Part shown: in pieces, positions 1 through 6,990 of the stretch
Layout: each line of letters begins with the position of its first letter
Position numbering within the stretch: position 1 is the first letter of the stretch
Source of the DNA: Verrucomicrobiota bacterium
GTDB taxonomy: Bacteria; Verrucomicrobiota; Verrucomicrobiia; Opitutales; Opitutaceae
Direction of reading: 5' to 3'
Assembly: GCA_023457035.1 (NCBI GenBank)
Contig: JAEWNN010000162.1
Coordinates: 1 to 25,244, forward strand
Length of the DNA: 25,244 bases
The notes under the pieces: model-generated
Told to the model about the DNA's origin: nothing
The model's input: only the letters and a program-made list of their open reading frames with translations
Databases searched by the model: none
Made by a program: the position numbers and the translations under genes

Positions 1-124
1 CGGCGTCGACGACGGCGAAGAGCGCGAGGTTGGCGCCGAGGCACAGGGCGATGGTGGCGATCGCGGTGGCGGTGAAGCCGGGGGTCTTGGCGAGCGCGCG
101 GAAGGCGCGGCGGAAGGCAGTCAT
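1..124 (-). CDS. MacB/FtsX-type ABC permease, N-terminus only (cut by window edge)
   Basis: Only the first 41 codons lie in the window. They read as a short cytoplasmic amphipathic start (MTAFRRAFRALAKTPGFTA) followed by a hydrophobic first transmembrane segment (about residues 18-40). This is the same opening as the six complete permeases upstream, including the shared PGFTA motif just before the membrane helix. The protein should be an inner-membrane subunit of a MacB-like exporter. It begins 38 bases after the stop of the ATPase gene and is probably cotranscribed with it. The gap between them is filled by a GGTGG-rich degenerate repeat. The leader before the ATG is C-rich with no Shine-Dalgarno sequence. 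The family call rests on similarity to the neighbours only. Confidence 0.8.
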   Translation of the reverse strand, partial: MTAFRRAFRALAKTPGFTATAIATIALCLGANLALFAVVDA

Positions 125-128
125 GGGG

Positions 129-155
129 CGGTGGCCGGTGGACGGTGGGCGGTGG
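129..155. repeat. Degenerate GGTGG/CGGTGG repeat tract
   Basis: This short intergenic tract consists of GGTGGCCGGTGG-like units repeated about every 7-8 bases. It fills the gap between the ATPase stop and the start of the next permease. It resembles the tract at 12191-12240, so it looks like a member of the same interspersed low-complexity repeat class. Confidence 0.5.
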
Positions 156-162
156 TGGTGGG

Positions 163-831
163 CTAGTTGGCGACGAGCAGGCCGTCGGCGAGGCGGACGA
201 TGCGGGAACCGTAGGCGGCGTTGTCGGCCGAGTGGGTGACTTGGACGATGGTGACGCCCTGCTCGCGGTGGAGCTTCCGGAACAGCTCCATGATCTCGCG
301 GCCCTGGTCGGAGTGGAGGTTGCCGGTGGGCTCGTCGGCGAGCAGTAACCTGGGCTTGGCGACGAGGGCGCGGGCGACGCCGACGAGCTGCTGCTGGCCG
401 CCGGAGAGCTGGCTGGGGAAGAGGTCGCGTTTGCCGACGATGTGGAAGCGGTCGAGCAGGTCGCAGACGATCGCCTGGCGCTCCCGGCGGGGGACGTTGC
501 GGTAGGAGAGCGGGACCTCGAGGTTCTCGGCGACGGTGAGGTCGTCGATGAGGTGGTAGGCTTGGAAGATGAAACCGATGTTCCTCTTCTGGAGGTCGGC
601 GCGGGCGGACTTGCCCAACTTGTGCACGGCGGTGTCGGCGAACTGGTATTCGCCCTCCCACTCCGAGTCGTGGAGGCCGAGGATGTGGAGGAGGGTGGAC
701 TTGCCGGAGCCGGAGGGACCCATGATCGAGACGAACTCTCCCTCCTGGATCTCGAGGTTGATGTTGCGCAGGGCGAAGTAGGGACCGCTCTTGAGCGGGT
801 AGACACGGGAGAGATGACGGAGGGTGAGCAT
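163..831 (-). CDS. ABC transporter ATP-binding protein, LolD/MacB type, with unusual signature and D-loop residues
   Basis: This is a 222-residue cytoplasmic ATPase that should power one or more of the adjacent FtsX-type permeases. Visible motifs are Walker A GPSGSGKST (38-46), Q-loop Q90, signature LSGGQQQ (142-148), Walker B LLLADE (162-167) and H-loop H200. The length is typical for the LolD/MacB/FtsE group. Two places depart from consensus. The stretch after the signature reads LVGVARAL instead of RVxxARAL, so the conserved Arg is Leu149. The D-loop reads GNLHS instead of GNLDS, so the conserved Asp is His173. The second ATPase in this window keeps both consensus residues. The gene follows the double jelly-roll protein by 48 bases (an AT-richer repeat tract) and precedes another permease by 38 bases. 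The family call is secure; whether hydrolysis is altered is not known. Confidence 0.95.
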   Translation of the reverse strand: MLTLRHLSRVYPLKSGPYFALRNINLEIQEGEFVSIMGPSGSGKSTLLHILGLHDSEWEGEYQFADTAVHKLGKSARADLQKRNIGFIFQAYHLIDDLTVAENLEVPLSYRNVPRRERQAIVCDLLDRFHIVGKRDLFPSQLSGGQQQLVGVARALVAKPRLLLADEPTGNLHSDQGREIMELFRKLHREQGVTIVQVTHSADNAAYGSRIVRLADGLLVAN

Positions 832-837
832 GGGCGA

Positions 838-872
838 ATTTCCGATTCGAGATTGCCGATTTGCGATTGGGC
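838..872. repeat. Degenerate GATT/CGATT repeat tract
   Basis: The gap between the jelly-roll gene and the ATPase start is made of units like CCGATT-CGAGATT-GCCGATT-TGCGATT. A similar tract occurs at 21055-21089. Its right end, GATTGGGCCGAGCGG, recurs with one change near 17213-17227. It is lower in G+C than the flanking genes. Confidence 0.55.
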
Positions 873-879
873 CGAGCGG

Positions 880-1953
880 TCAGTCTTCGATTTCGAAGAG
901 CCGGAAGAGGGCGTCGGCGGGGCGGTTGCGACGGTCGTTCCAGTATTGGGTGAACTGCGACTGGGTGAGGATGCCGATCGGGCCCTCGTAGATGCCGCCG
1001 AGGCCGTGGGTGTCGCAGACGCGGACGGCGATGACGTTGGTCTCCTTGAGGAGCGAGGCGGGGAAGTTGTAGGCGCGGTTGAGCGAGTAGGTTCGGTCCT
1101 CGCCGCGCTGCACGGGGTCGTCGATGCGACCGCTGCGGCCGATGGAGACCCCGTTGAGGAACACCTCGTCGTAATCGTCGATCTTCCCGAGCACGAGGAC
1201 CAGTGTCGCCTCGGCGTACGTTCGGTCGAGACGGAAGGTCTTGCGGTACCAGCCGTGGCCGTCGAGGTCGGGATGGCCGGCGTGCTCCCAGGCCGAGGGC
1301 ACCATGATCGGCTGGAACGCGGATTCGTCGCACGCGGGCTCCTTCCAGGCGGGATTGTCGCCGGGGGCGAACTTCCACTCGCCGTCGAGGGCGAGGCCGG
1401 CGGGCAGCGGGTGGCCGGTGTAGAGGCCGATCCGACCGCGGACGAGGCCGCCGATTCCACCGCCGTCGAAGACGCGGATGGCGATCACATTGCCGCCGCC
1501 CGCCCGCAGGTACGCGGCCGGCACGGCGTACGCGCGGCGTTCGTTGTAGGCGGAGCGGTAGTCGGGCGGGAACTGGCCGAGCCCGCCGATGCGGTGGCCG
1601 TTGATGAAGACCTCGTCGGTGTCGTCGATGCGGCCGAGCAGGAGCACGAGGCTTTGCGTCTCGTAGCCGCGCGGCATCGTGAAGGTCTTCCGGTACCAGG
1701 CGAAACCGTTGTAGTCGCGGTAACCGTCTTCTTGCCACGCGGAGGGCACGTCGATCTTGGACCATTGGCGGTCGTCGAGGCCGGGCGCGGCGCGGGCGGG
1801 ATCGTCGCCGACGGCGAAACGCCAGGTGCCGTCGAGGCGGACGACGCGTTTGGTGGTCTCGACGGAAGCGAACGGACTGTCGGCCCGGAGCACGGCGCCG
1901 AAGGCGAGCAGAGCCAGGCAGAGGCCGAGGCGACGGGGATACACGAGGTTCAT
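880..1953 (-). CDS. Secreted protein with two tandem GH2-type jelly-roll (sugar-binding) domains, no catalytic domain
   Basis: From Met at 1953 the product has about 357 residues. It starts with a signal peptide (MNLVYPRRLG, then a hydrophobic stretch ending near LRA-DS). Two homologous domains follow (about 40-178 and 185-335). Each starts LDG-W-F, then carries VPSAW, GWYRKTF or AWYRKTF, a LGKIDD/LGRIDD-DEVF-NG block and NVIAIRV. These are the hallmarks of the galactose-binding-like N-terminal domain of glycoside hydrolase family 2. The TIM-barrel catalytic domain of that family is absent. It may be a periplasmic or surface glycan-binding protein. An in-frame ATG at 1992 overlaps the stop of the upstream permease (ATGA). 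That would allow translational coupling and add 13 residues before the signal peptide; the 1953 start is chosen because it gives a normal signal peptide. The gene sits between a permease and an ATPase in the same transcription direction. Confidence 0.85.
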   Translation of the reverse strand: MNLVYPRRLGLCLALLAFGAVLRADSPFASVETTKRVVRLDGTWRFAVGDDPARAAPGLDDRQWSKIDVPSAWQEDGYRDYNGFAWYRKTFTMPRGYETQSLVLLLGRIDDTDEVFINGHRIGGLGQFPPDYRSAYNERRAYAVPAAYLRAGGGNVIAIRVFDGGGIGGLVRGRIGLYTGHPLPAGLALDGEWKFAPGDNPAWKEPACDESAFQPIMVPSAWEHAGHPDLDGHGWYRKTFRLDRTYAEATLVLVLGKIDDYDEVFLNGVSIGRSGRIDDPVQRGEDRTYSLNRAYNFPASLLKETNVIAVRVCDTHGLGGIYEGPIGILTQSQFTQYWNDRRNRPADALFRLFEIED

Positions 1954-1988
1954 GGCAGGAGGGAGATGCGAGGTGCTGGGGAAATAGT

Positions 1989-4520
1989 TCATTCGGCGCG
2001 CAGCGCGACGATCGGGTCGACCCTGGTGGCGCGGCGGGCGGGGATCCAGGCGGCGAGGACCGCCGCGGTGGCCAGCAGGGCGGTGGCGCCGCCGAGCACG
2101 AACGGATCGAACGGGCTCACCCGGTAGAGCAGCGCCGAGAGCGCGTGGCCCACGGCCACCGCGAGGAGGAGACCGACGCCGAGGGACAACGCCGTTTGCC
2201 GGATGCCCTGGCCGAGGAACAACCGCAGCACATCGGCGGGACGCGCCCCGATCGGCATGCGGATACCGATCTCCCGCTCGCGGCGGGCCACCGCGTAGGA
2301 CTTCACTCCGTACACCCCGGCCACGGCCAGCACCAGTGCGATGCCACCGAAGACGCCGAAGAGGATGGCGCCGAGGCGCACGACCCAGAAGCCGACATTG
2401 GACTCGACGAGGTCGGGGAGAGTCCGCAGCGCGAGCAGCGGCAGGTTGGGGTCGGCGCTCCGCAGCGCGACGCGCAGGGCCGGCACGGAGGACTCCAGGG
2501 CGCCGGCGTCCGAACGTTGCATACGCACATGGAGGAAGGCGCCGCCGGCGAAACCGCGGGCGAAGGGCACGAAAAGGCGTCTGGGCGGTTCGGCGGCGAG
2601 GATGTCGTGCCGATGGGCGGCGACGATGCCCACGACCTCGAGCTCAGGGCGCGAACCGTCGCTCTCCGGGGTCGACAACTGCACGTGCTCGCCGAGCGCG
2701 TCGCGGTCGGGAAAGAGGCGCCGGGCCATGGTTTCGTCGAGGATCACCACGCGGGCGGCGGGATCGTCCTCCTCGGCGGCGGTGAAGCCGCGCCCGCGCA
2801 GCAGAGGCACTCCGAGCGTGGCGAAGTAGTCGCCGGCGATGGCGGTGAAGAGGCCGTTGGCAAACTGGGGTTTGCCGTCCTGGCCGACGGCGCCGCCCAC
2901 GGCGCTGAGCGCGCGGGTGTCGTTGAGTGCGCCGAACGGCAACAACGTGGCGAGCGCGACGCGCTGGGCGCCGGGCTGGCGCCCAGCCTGATCCAACGCC
3001 GCGCGGCTGCGCTGCCGCATGGCGGGGCGGTCGAGCGCGAGCAACGAGTAGTCGAGTTCGGCGACCAGGCCGCCGCGCGGATCGAAACCGGGCGAGACGG
3101 TTCTGGCCGCGAGTGCGCCGCGCAAGAACAGTCCGGCGCTGAAGACGAGCGTGAGCGCCAACGCGAGTTGGGCCATCACGAGCAGTTGCCGCGGCGCGAA
3201 GAAGCCGGAGAACGTGCGTCGTCCGTGCGCCTCGTCGCCTTGCGCCTTGAGGGCGACGGTCACGTCCGGTTTCGACACCCGCCATGCCGGCACGAGGGCG
3301 AAGAGGAGCGTGGCCAACGTGCAGAAACCGAAGGTCGCCCCGACGATCCGCAGATCCGGCTCGAGCGGTAGCACGATGGCGAAATGCAGGGTGCTGAGCA
3401 GTTGCGCGACGGAGTCGATGAGCAGGGCGTTCGCCCAGGCGGAAACGAGGAGACCGAGCGCGCCGCCCGCCAGCGCCAGCACCAAGCCCTCGGTGAGCAG
3501 CTGCCGGATGAGAATCCAGCGGGTGGCGCCGACTGCCGAGCGGACGGCGAACTCACGGGCGCGGGCGGTGCCGCGGGCGAGCATGAGATTGGCGAGGTTG
3601 AGGCAGGCGATGAGCAGCACCACGCCGGCCAGACCGAGCAGGAGCCCCGCGAACACCCCGAGGCCTTCCTCCTGGCTCGGGGCGGTGTTGATGTTGAACC
3701 GCGGCAGCGGCTGAACCAGCAACGAGCGCGGTCCGGCGGCCGGGTCTGCGCGTACGGAGTCGAGCCGTGCCGCCAAGGCCGGAAGGTGCGCCGCCGCGGT
3801 CTCGGGCGTCAGCCCGGGGTGGAGGCGCCCGACGAGATTCAGCTCGAAACTGCGCGGGTCCTCCAGCCGTTGGCCGCTCGCCCGCGAGTCGGTGAACGCA
3901 GTAACCAGATCCCGAACACCCAGCGGCAGCCACAGCTCCGGGCCGACGACGGCGTTGCCGCCGCTGAACGTGCGCGGCATCACCCCGACGACGGTGAAAA
4001 GGTGGCCGTTGAGGCGCAGCGGGCTGCCGATGATGTCGCTGCGGCGGCCGAGACGGCGCCAGAGCACATCGCTGAGCACCGCCACCGGGATCGCCGCGCC
4101 GGCGCGGGACTCCTCGGCCGTGAAGAAGCGGCCCTGGGCCGGCATCGCTCCGTGGATGCGAAAGTAGCCGTCGTCGACCAGGAACGTGATGCTGCGCCGC
4201 ACGGTCTCGCCGAGGCCCACGCCGACGGAGGTGTATTCGATCGCCCCGAGGTCGGCGAAGACGTCGTTCGCTTGTTGGAGCGCGCCGAACTCGGCGTACG
4301 AGAACTGGCGGAAGTCGCGTTCGGCTTCCTGGCGGGCGGTGAAGAGGTTGACGACCTCCTCGGGCCGGTGGGCGATGAAGGGACGCAGAAAGGCGGCGTC
4401 GACGATGGCGAAGATCCCGGAGTTGACGCCGATGGCGGCGGCGAGGCTGCACACCGCGAGCGCGGTGAACCCGGGGGCACGGGCGAGGAGACGCAGGGCG
4501 AAGCGGAGATCCTGGAGCAT
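1989..4520 (-). CDS. Duplicated MacB/FtsX-type ABC permease (ADOP-like), permease 1
   Basis: This 843-residue inner-membrane permease is built as two fused MacB-like halves. Each half has one helix, a large periplasmic domain and an FtsX three-helix block. The first helix is at about 19-44. The first FtsX block begins near residue 290 with ACLNLANLMLARG and FAVRSAVGATR. The second block lies near the C-terminus and contains the coupling motif REREIGIRMPIGARPADVL. The C-terminus is the family-typical RRATRVDPIVALRAE. The Pro in MPIGA replaces the small residue (ALGA) seen in the other permeases here. A GTG at 4541 is in frame, but the ATG at 4520 gives MLQDLRFALR, matching the starts of the paralogues. 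The gene is 10 bases downstream of the preceding permease, and its stop overlaps an ATG of the next ORF, indicating an operon. No Shine-Dalgarno sequence is seen; the leader is CTTTCCCTCC. Confidence 0.95.
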   Translation of the reverse strand: MLQDLRFALRLLARAPGFTALAVCSLAAAIGVNSGIFAIVDAAFLRPFIAHRPEEVVNLFTARQEAERDFRQFSYAEFGALQQANDVFADLGAIEYTSVGVGLGETVRRSITFLVDDGYFRIHGAMPAQGRFFTAEESRAGAAIPVAVLSDVLWRRLGRRSDIIGSPLRLNGHLFTVVGVMPRTFSGGNAVVGPELWLPLGVRDLVTAFTDSRASGQRLEDPRSFELNLVGRLHPGLTPETAAAHLPALAARLDSVRADPAAGPRSLLVQPLPRFNINTAPSQEEGLGVFAGLLLGLAGVVLLIACLNLANLMLARGTARAREFAVRSAVGATRWILIRQLLTEGLVLALAGGALGLLVSAWANALLIDSVAQLLSTLHFAIVLPLEPDLRIVGATFGFCTLATLLFALVPAWRVSKPDVTVALKAQGDEAHGRRTFSGFFAPRQLLVMAQLALALTLVFSAGLFLRGALAARTVSPGFDPRGGLVAELDYSLLALDRPAMRQRSRAALDQAGRQPGAQRVALATLLPFGALNDTRALSAVGGAVGQDGKPQFANGLFTAIAGDYFATLGVPLLRGRGFTAAEEDDPAARVVILDETMARRLFPDRDALGEHVQLSTPESDGSRPELEVVGIVAAHRHDILAAEPPRRLFVPFARGFAGGAFLHVRMQRSDAGALESSVPALRVALRSADPNLPLLALRTLPDLVESNVGFWVVRLGAILFGVFGGIALVLAVAGVYGVKSYAVARREREIGIRMPIGARPADVLRLFLGQGIRQTALSLGVGLLLAVAVGHALSALLYRVSPFDPFVLGGATALLATAAVLAAWIPARRATRVDPIVALRAE

Positions 4521-4530
4521 GGAGGGAAAG

Positions 4531-6951
4531 TTACTCGGCACGCAGGGCGACGATGGGGTCGACGCGGGTGGCGCGGCGTGTGGGCAGCCAGCAGGCGAGC
4601 AGCGCGCTGAGCAGCAGGAGTCCGATCGCGGCGGCGAAGGTGAGCGGATCGTGCGGGGCGATGCCGTAGAGCAGGCCGGCCATCAGCCGGGTGAGCAGCA
4701 GGGCGATCGCGAGTCCGAGGCCGAGACCGGGCAGGAGCAGCCGCAGGTTGCGGCTGAAGACGTGGGCGAGGATGACGCCGCGGCTGGCGCCGAGCGCGGC
4801 ACGGATGCCATACTCACGGGTGCGCTGCACGACGGAGTAGGCGACGACCCCGTACAGCCCGAGCGCGGCGACGAGCAGGGCGAGCCCGGCAAACAGACCG
4901 AGCAGCAGCGTCTGGAGCCGGCGCGGCGCAAGCTCGCGGTCGACGATGGCCTCGAGTGTCGTGGTCTCGACGACGGGCAGGCCGGGATTGACGGTCGCGA
5001 GCTCGCGTCGCAGTTGTGCGGCGACGGCGAGCGGGTCGGCGGCGGTGCGCACGACGAGCTGGGCCGCCGGCTCCCAGAGCTGGTCGCACGAGAAGTAGAC
5101 TTCGGGCGCGCCGGCGCGGTCGATGCCCTTCTGGCGCATGTCGCCGACGATGCCCACAACGGTCGCCCACGGACCGTCGCCGTTGCGCAGACGCTGGCCG
5201 ACGGGATCTTCGAGGTCGGGCCAGAGAGTGCGCGCGAGCGCGGCGTTGACGACCACGACAGGCGGCTGGCCCTCGGTGTCGGTGGGCGCGAGCGTGCGGC
5301 CGCGCAGCAGGGGCACGCCGAGGGTGGCGAAGTATCCGGGGGAGACGGAGCGGCGGTTGACGGTGACCGACTCGCCAGCGGGGGCGGAGGAGCGCGGGCG
5401 TTCGGGGACGAACTGCGCCATGTTGCCCTTGTGGAGCAGCGGGACGCCGTTGGTGAAGGCGGCGGAGGCGACGCCCGGGATGGCCTCGATGCGGCGGAGG
5501 GCCTCGCGGTAGAAGCCCGAGCGGGCGGCGCGCGAGTGGCCGTAGTGTTGCCAGAGGGCGTTGCCGGAGAGCCGGGCGACGACCACGCGTTCGGAGCGGA
5601 AGCCGAGGTCGGCCGAGCGCAGCTGGTCGAAGGTCCGCACGAGCAGGCCGGCGCCGACGATCAGCGTGAGCGAAAGGGCGAGCTGCACGACGACGAGCGC
5701 AGCCTGGAAGCAGCCGGTGCGCAGGCCGAGGCTGGTGCGTGCGCCGCATTGTTTGCTGGCGGCGAAGCCGGCGGCGCGCGTGACCTGCCAGAGGGGCGCA
5801 CAACCGATGAGCAGGATGGTGGCGAGCGTGGCGGCCAGCGCGAAGCCGAGCACGCGCCAGTCGAGGGCGAGCGGCGCGAGCGTGGCGAGCTCCGCGGGCA
5901 CGAGCGGGCGGAGCAGCTCCATGCTCCAGAGCGCGACGTGCAGCCCGAGGGCACCGCCGAGCAGGCCGAGCACGCCGGCCTCCAGCAAGGCGTGGCGCAT
6001 GAGGTGGCGCGGCGCAGCGCCGAGCGCCAGCCGCAGCGCGGTCTCGTGGCTGCGGCCGAGGAAGCGTGCCAGCATCAGGTTGGCGAGATTGGCACAGGCG
6101 GTGAAGAGCAGGAGGCCGACGGCGGCGGACAACACGAGGTAGAGCGGGCGGACCTTGCCGGTGACGTGTTCGGCGAGCGGTGCCGCAAAGGTGCCGAGGT
6201 CGGCGTTGGTATCCGGGTACTCGTGCCGGAGGCGGGCGGCGATGGCCTGGAGGTCGGCGTTGGCCTGCGCGAGGGTGACGCCGGGCCGGAGGCGGCCGGC
6301 GACGAAGAAGTTGTGGCGGTCGCGGTTTCTCAGGGCCTCGGCGTCGTAGCGGGCCCCGAGCGGAATCCAGAGCGCGTCGGTCTGGCCGGGGATGGCGAAA
6401 CCGGACGGCATGATGCCGATGACGGTGTAGGGCTCGCCGCCGAGTTGCACCGTGCGGCCGACGAGCTGCGGGTCCTGTGCGAAGCGACGGTGCCAGAGTC
6501 CGTGGCTGAGCACGACGGTCTTGGCGGCGCCGGGGAGGTCTTCGCCTTCGGCCCAGAGGCGGCCGGCGACGGGCTGGGCCTGCAACGCGAGGAAGAGGCT
6601 GGCGGTGACGAGCCCGCAGGGAACCTCCTCGGCATCGCCGGTGCCGGTGAGGAGCATCGCGCCGCTTTCGTGGAGGCCCATCTCCTGAAACGTGCGGTTC
6701 TGGGCGCGCCAGTCGGCGTAGTTGGCCATCGCTGCCGGGCTGTAGTGCAGGCCGAAGAGGCTGGTCTGTTCCCAGACGGCGACGAGCCGGTCGGGCGCGG
6801 GAAAGGGCAGCGGGCGCAGCAGGGCGGCGTTGATCGCGCTGAAGATCGCGGTGTTGGTTCCGATCGCCAGGGCGAGCGTGGCGACGACCACGGCGGTGAA
6901 GCCGGGAGCGCGGAGCAACGCACGGGCGATCAGGCGGAGGTCGAGGAGCAT
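4531..6951 (-). CDS. Duplicated MacB/FtsX-type ABC permease (ADOP-like), permease 2
   Basis: This 806-residue inner-membrane protein has the two-half MacB/FtsX architecture. It opens MLLDLRLIARALLRAPGFTA followed by the first helix. The first FtsX block contains TACANLANLMLARF with ETALRLALGAAPRHLM. A mid-protein helix (LALSLTLIVGAGLLV) begins the second half. The second FtsX block carries the coupling motif RTREYGIRAALGASRGVIL, and the C-terminus is RRATRVDPIVALRAE. It probably transports or extrudes a substrate from the inner membrane or periplasm with a separately encoded ATPase; the substrate cannot be told. It lies 39 bases downstream of permease 3 and 10 bases upstream of permease 1, so it reads as part of the operon driven from the sigma-54 promoter at 9550-9564. 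Confidence 0.95.
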   Translation of the reverse strand: MLLDLRLIARALLRAPGFTAVVVATLALAIGTNTAIFSAINAALLRPLPFPAPDRLVAVWEQTSLFGLHYSPAAMANYADWRAQNRTFQEMGLHESGAMLLTGTGDAEEVPCGLVTASLFLALQAQPVAGRLWAEGEDLPGAAKTVVLSHGLWHRRFAQDPQLVGRTVQLGGEPYTVIGIMPSGFAIPGQTDALWIPLGARYDAEALRNRDRHNFFVAGRLRPGVTLAQANADLQAIAARLRHEYPDTNADLGTFAAPLAEHVTGKVRPLYLVLSAAVGLLLFTACANLANLMLARFLGRSHETALRLALGAAPRHLMRHALLEAGVLGLLGGALGLHVALWSMELLRPLVPAELATLAPLALDWRVLGFALAATLATILLIGCAPLWQVTRAAGFAASKQCGARTSLGLRTGCFQAALVVVQLALSLTLIVGAGLLVRTFDQLRSADLGFRSERVVVARLSGNALWQHYGHSRAARSGFYREALRRIEAIPGVASAAFTNGVPLLHKGNMAQFVPERPRSSAPAGESVTVNRRSVSPGYFATLGVPLLRGRTLAPTDTEGQPPVVVVNAALARTLWPDLEDPVGQRLRNGDGPWATVVGIVGDMRQKGIDRAGAPEVYFSCDQLWEPAAQLVVRTAADPLAVAAQLRRELATVNPGLPVVETTTLEAIVDRELAPRRLQTLLLGLFAGLALLVAALGLYGVVAYSVVQRTREYGIRAALGASRGVILAHVFSRNLRLLLPGLGLGLAIALLLTRLMAGLLYGIAPHDPLTFAAAIGLLLLSALLACWLPTRRATRVDPIVALRAE

Positions 6952-6990
6952 CGGGAGCGGGGGCGTAGGGGGACGAACGCGGAGGGCAGT

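Noticed and set aside
442..2127. Plus-strand open frame of 561 codons opposite ATPase and jelly-roll genes
   Set aside because: It runs across two well-supported minus-strand genes and their repeat-containing gap and has no recognisable domain.
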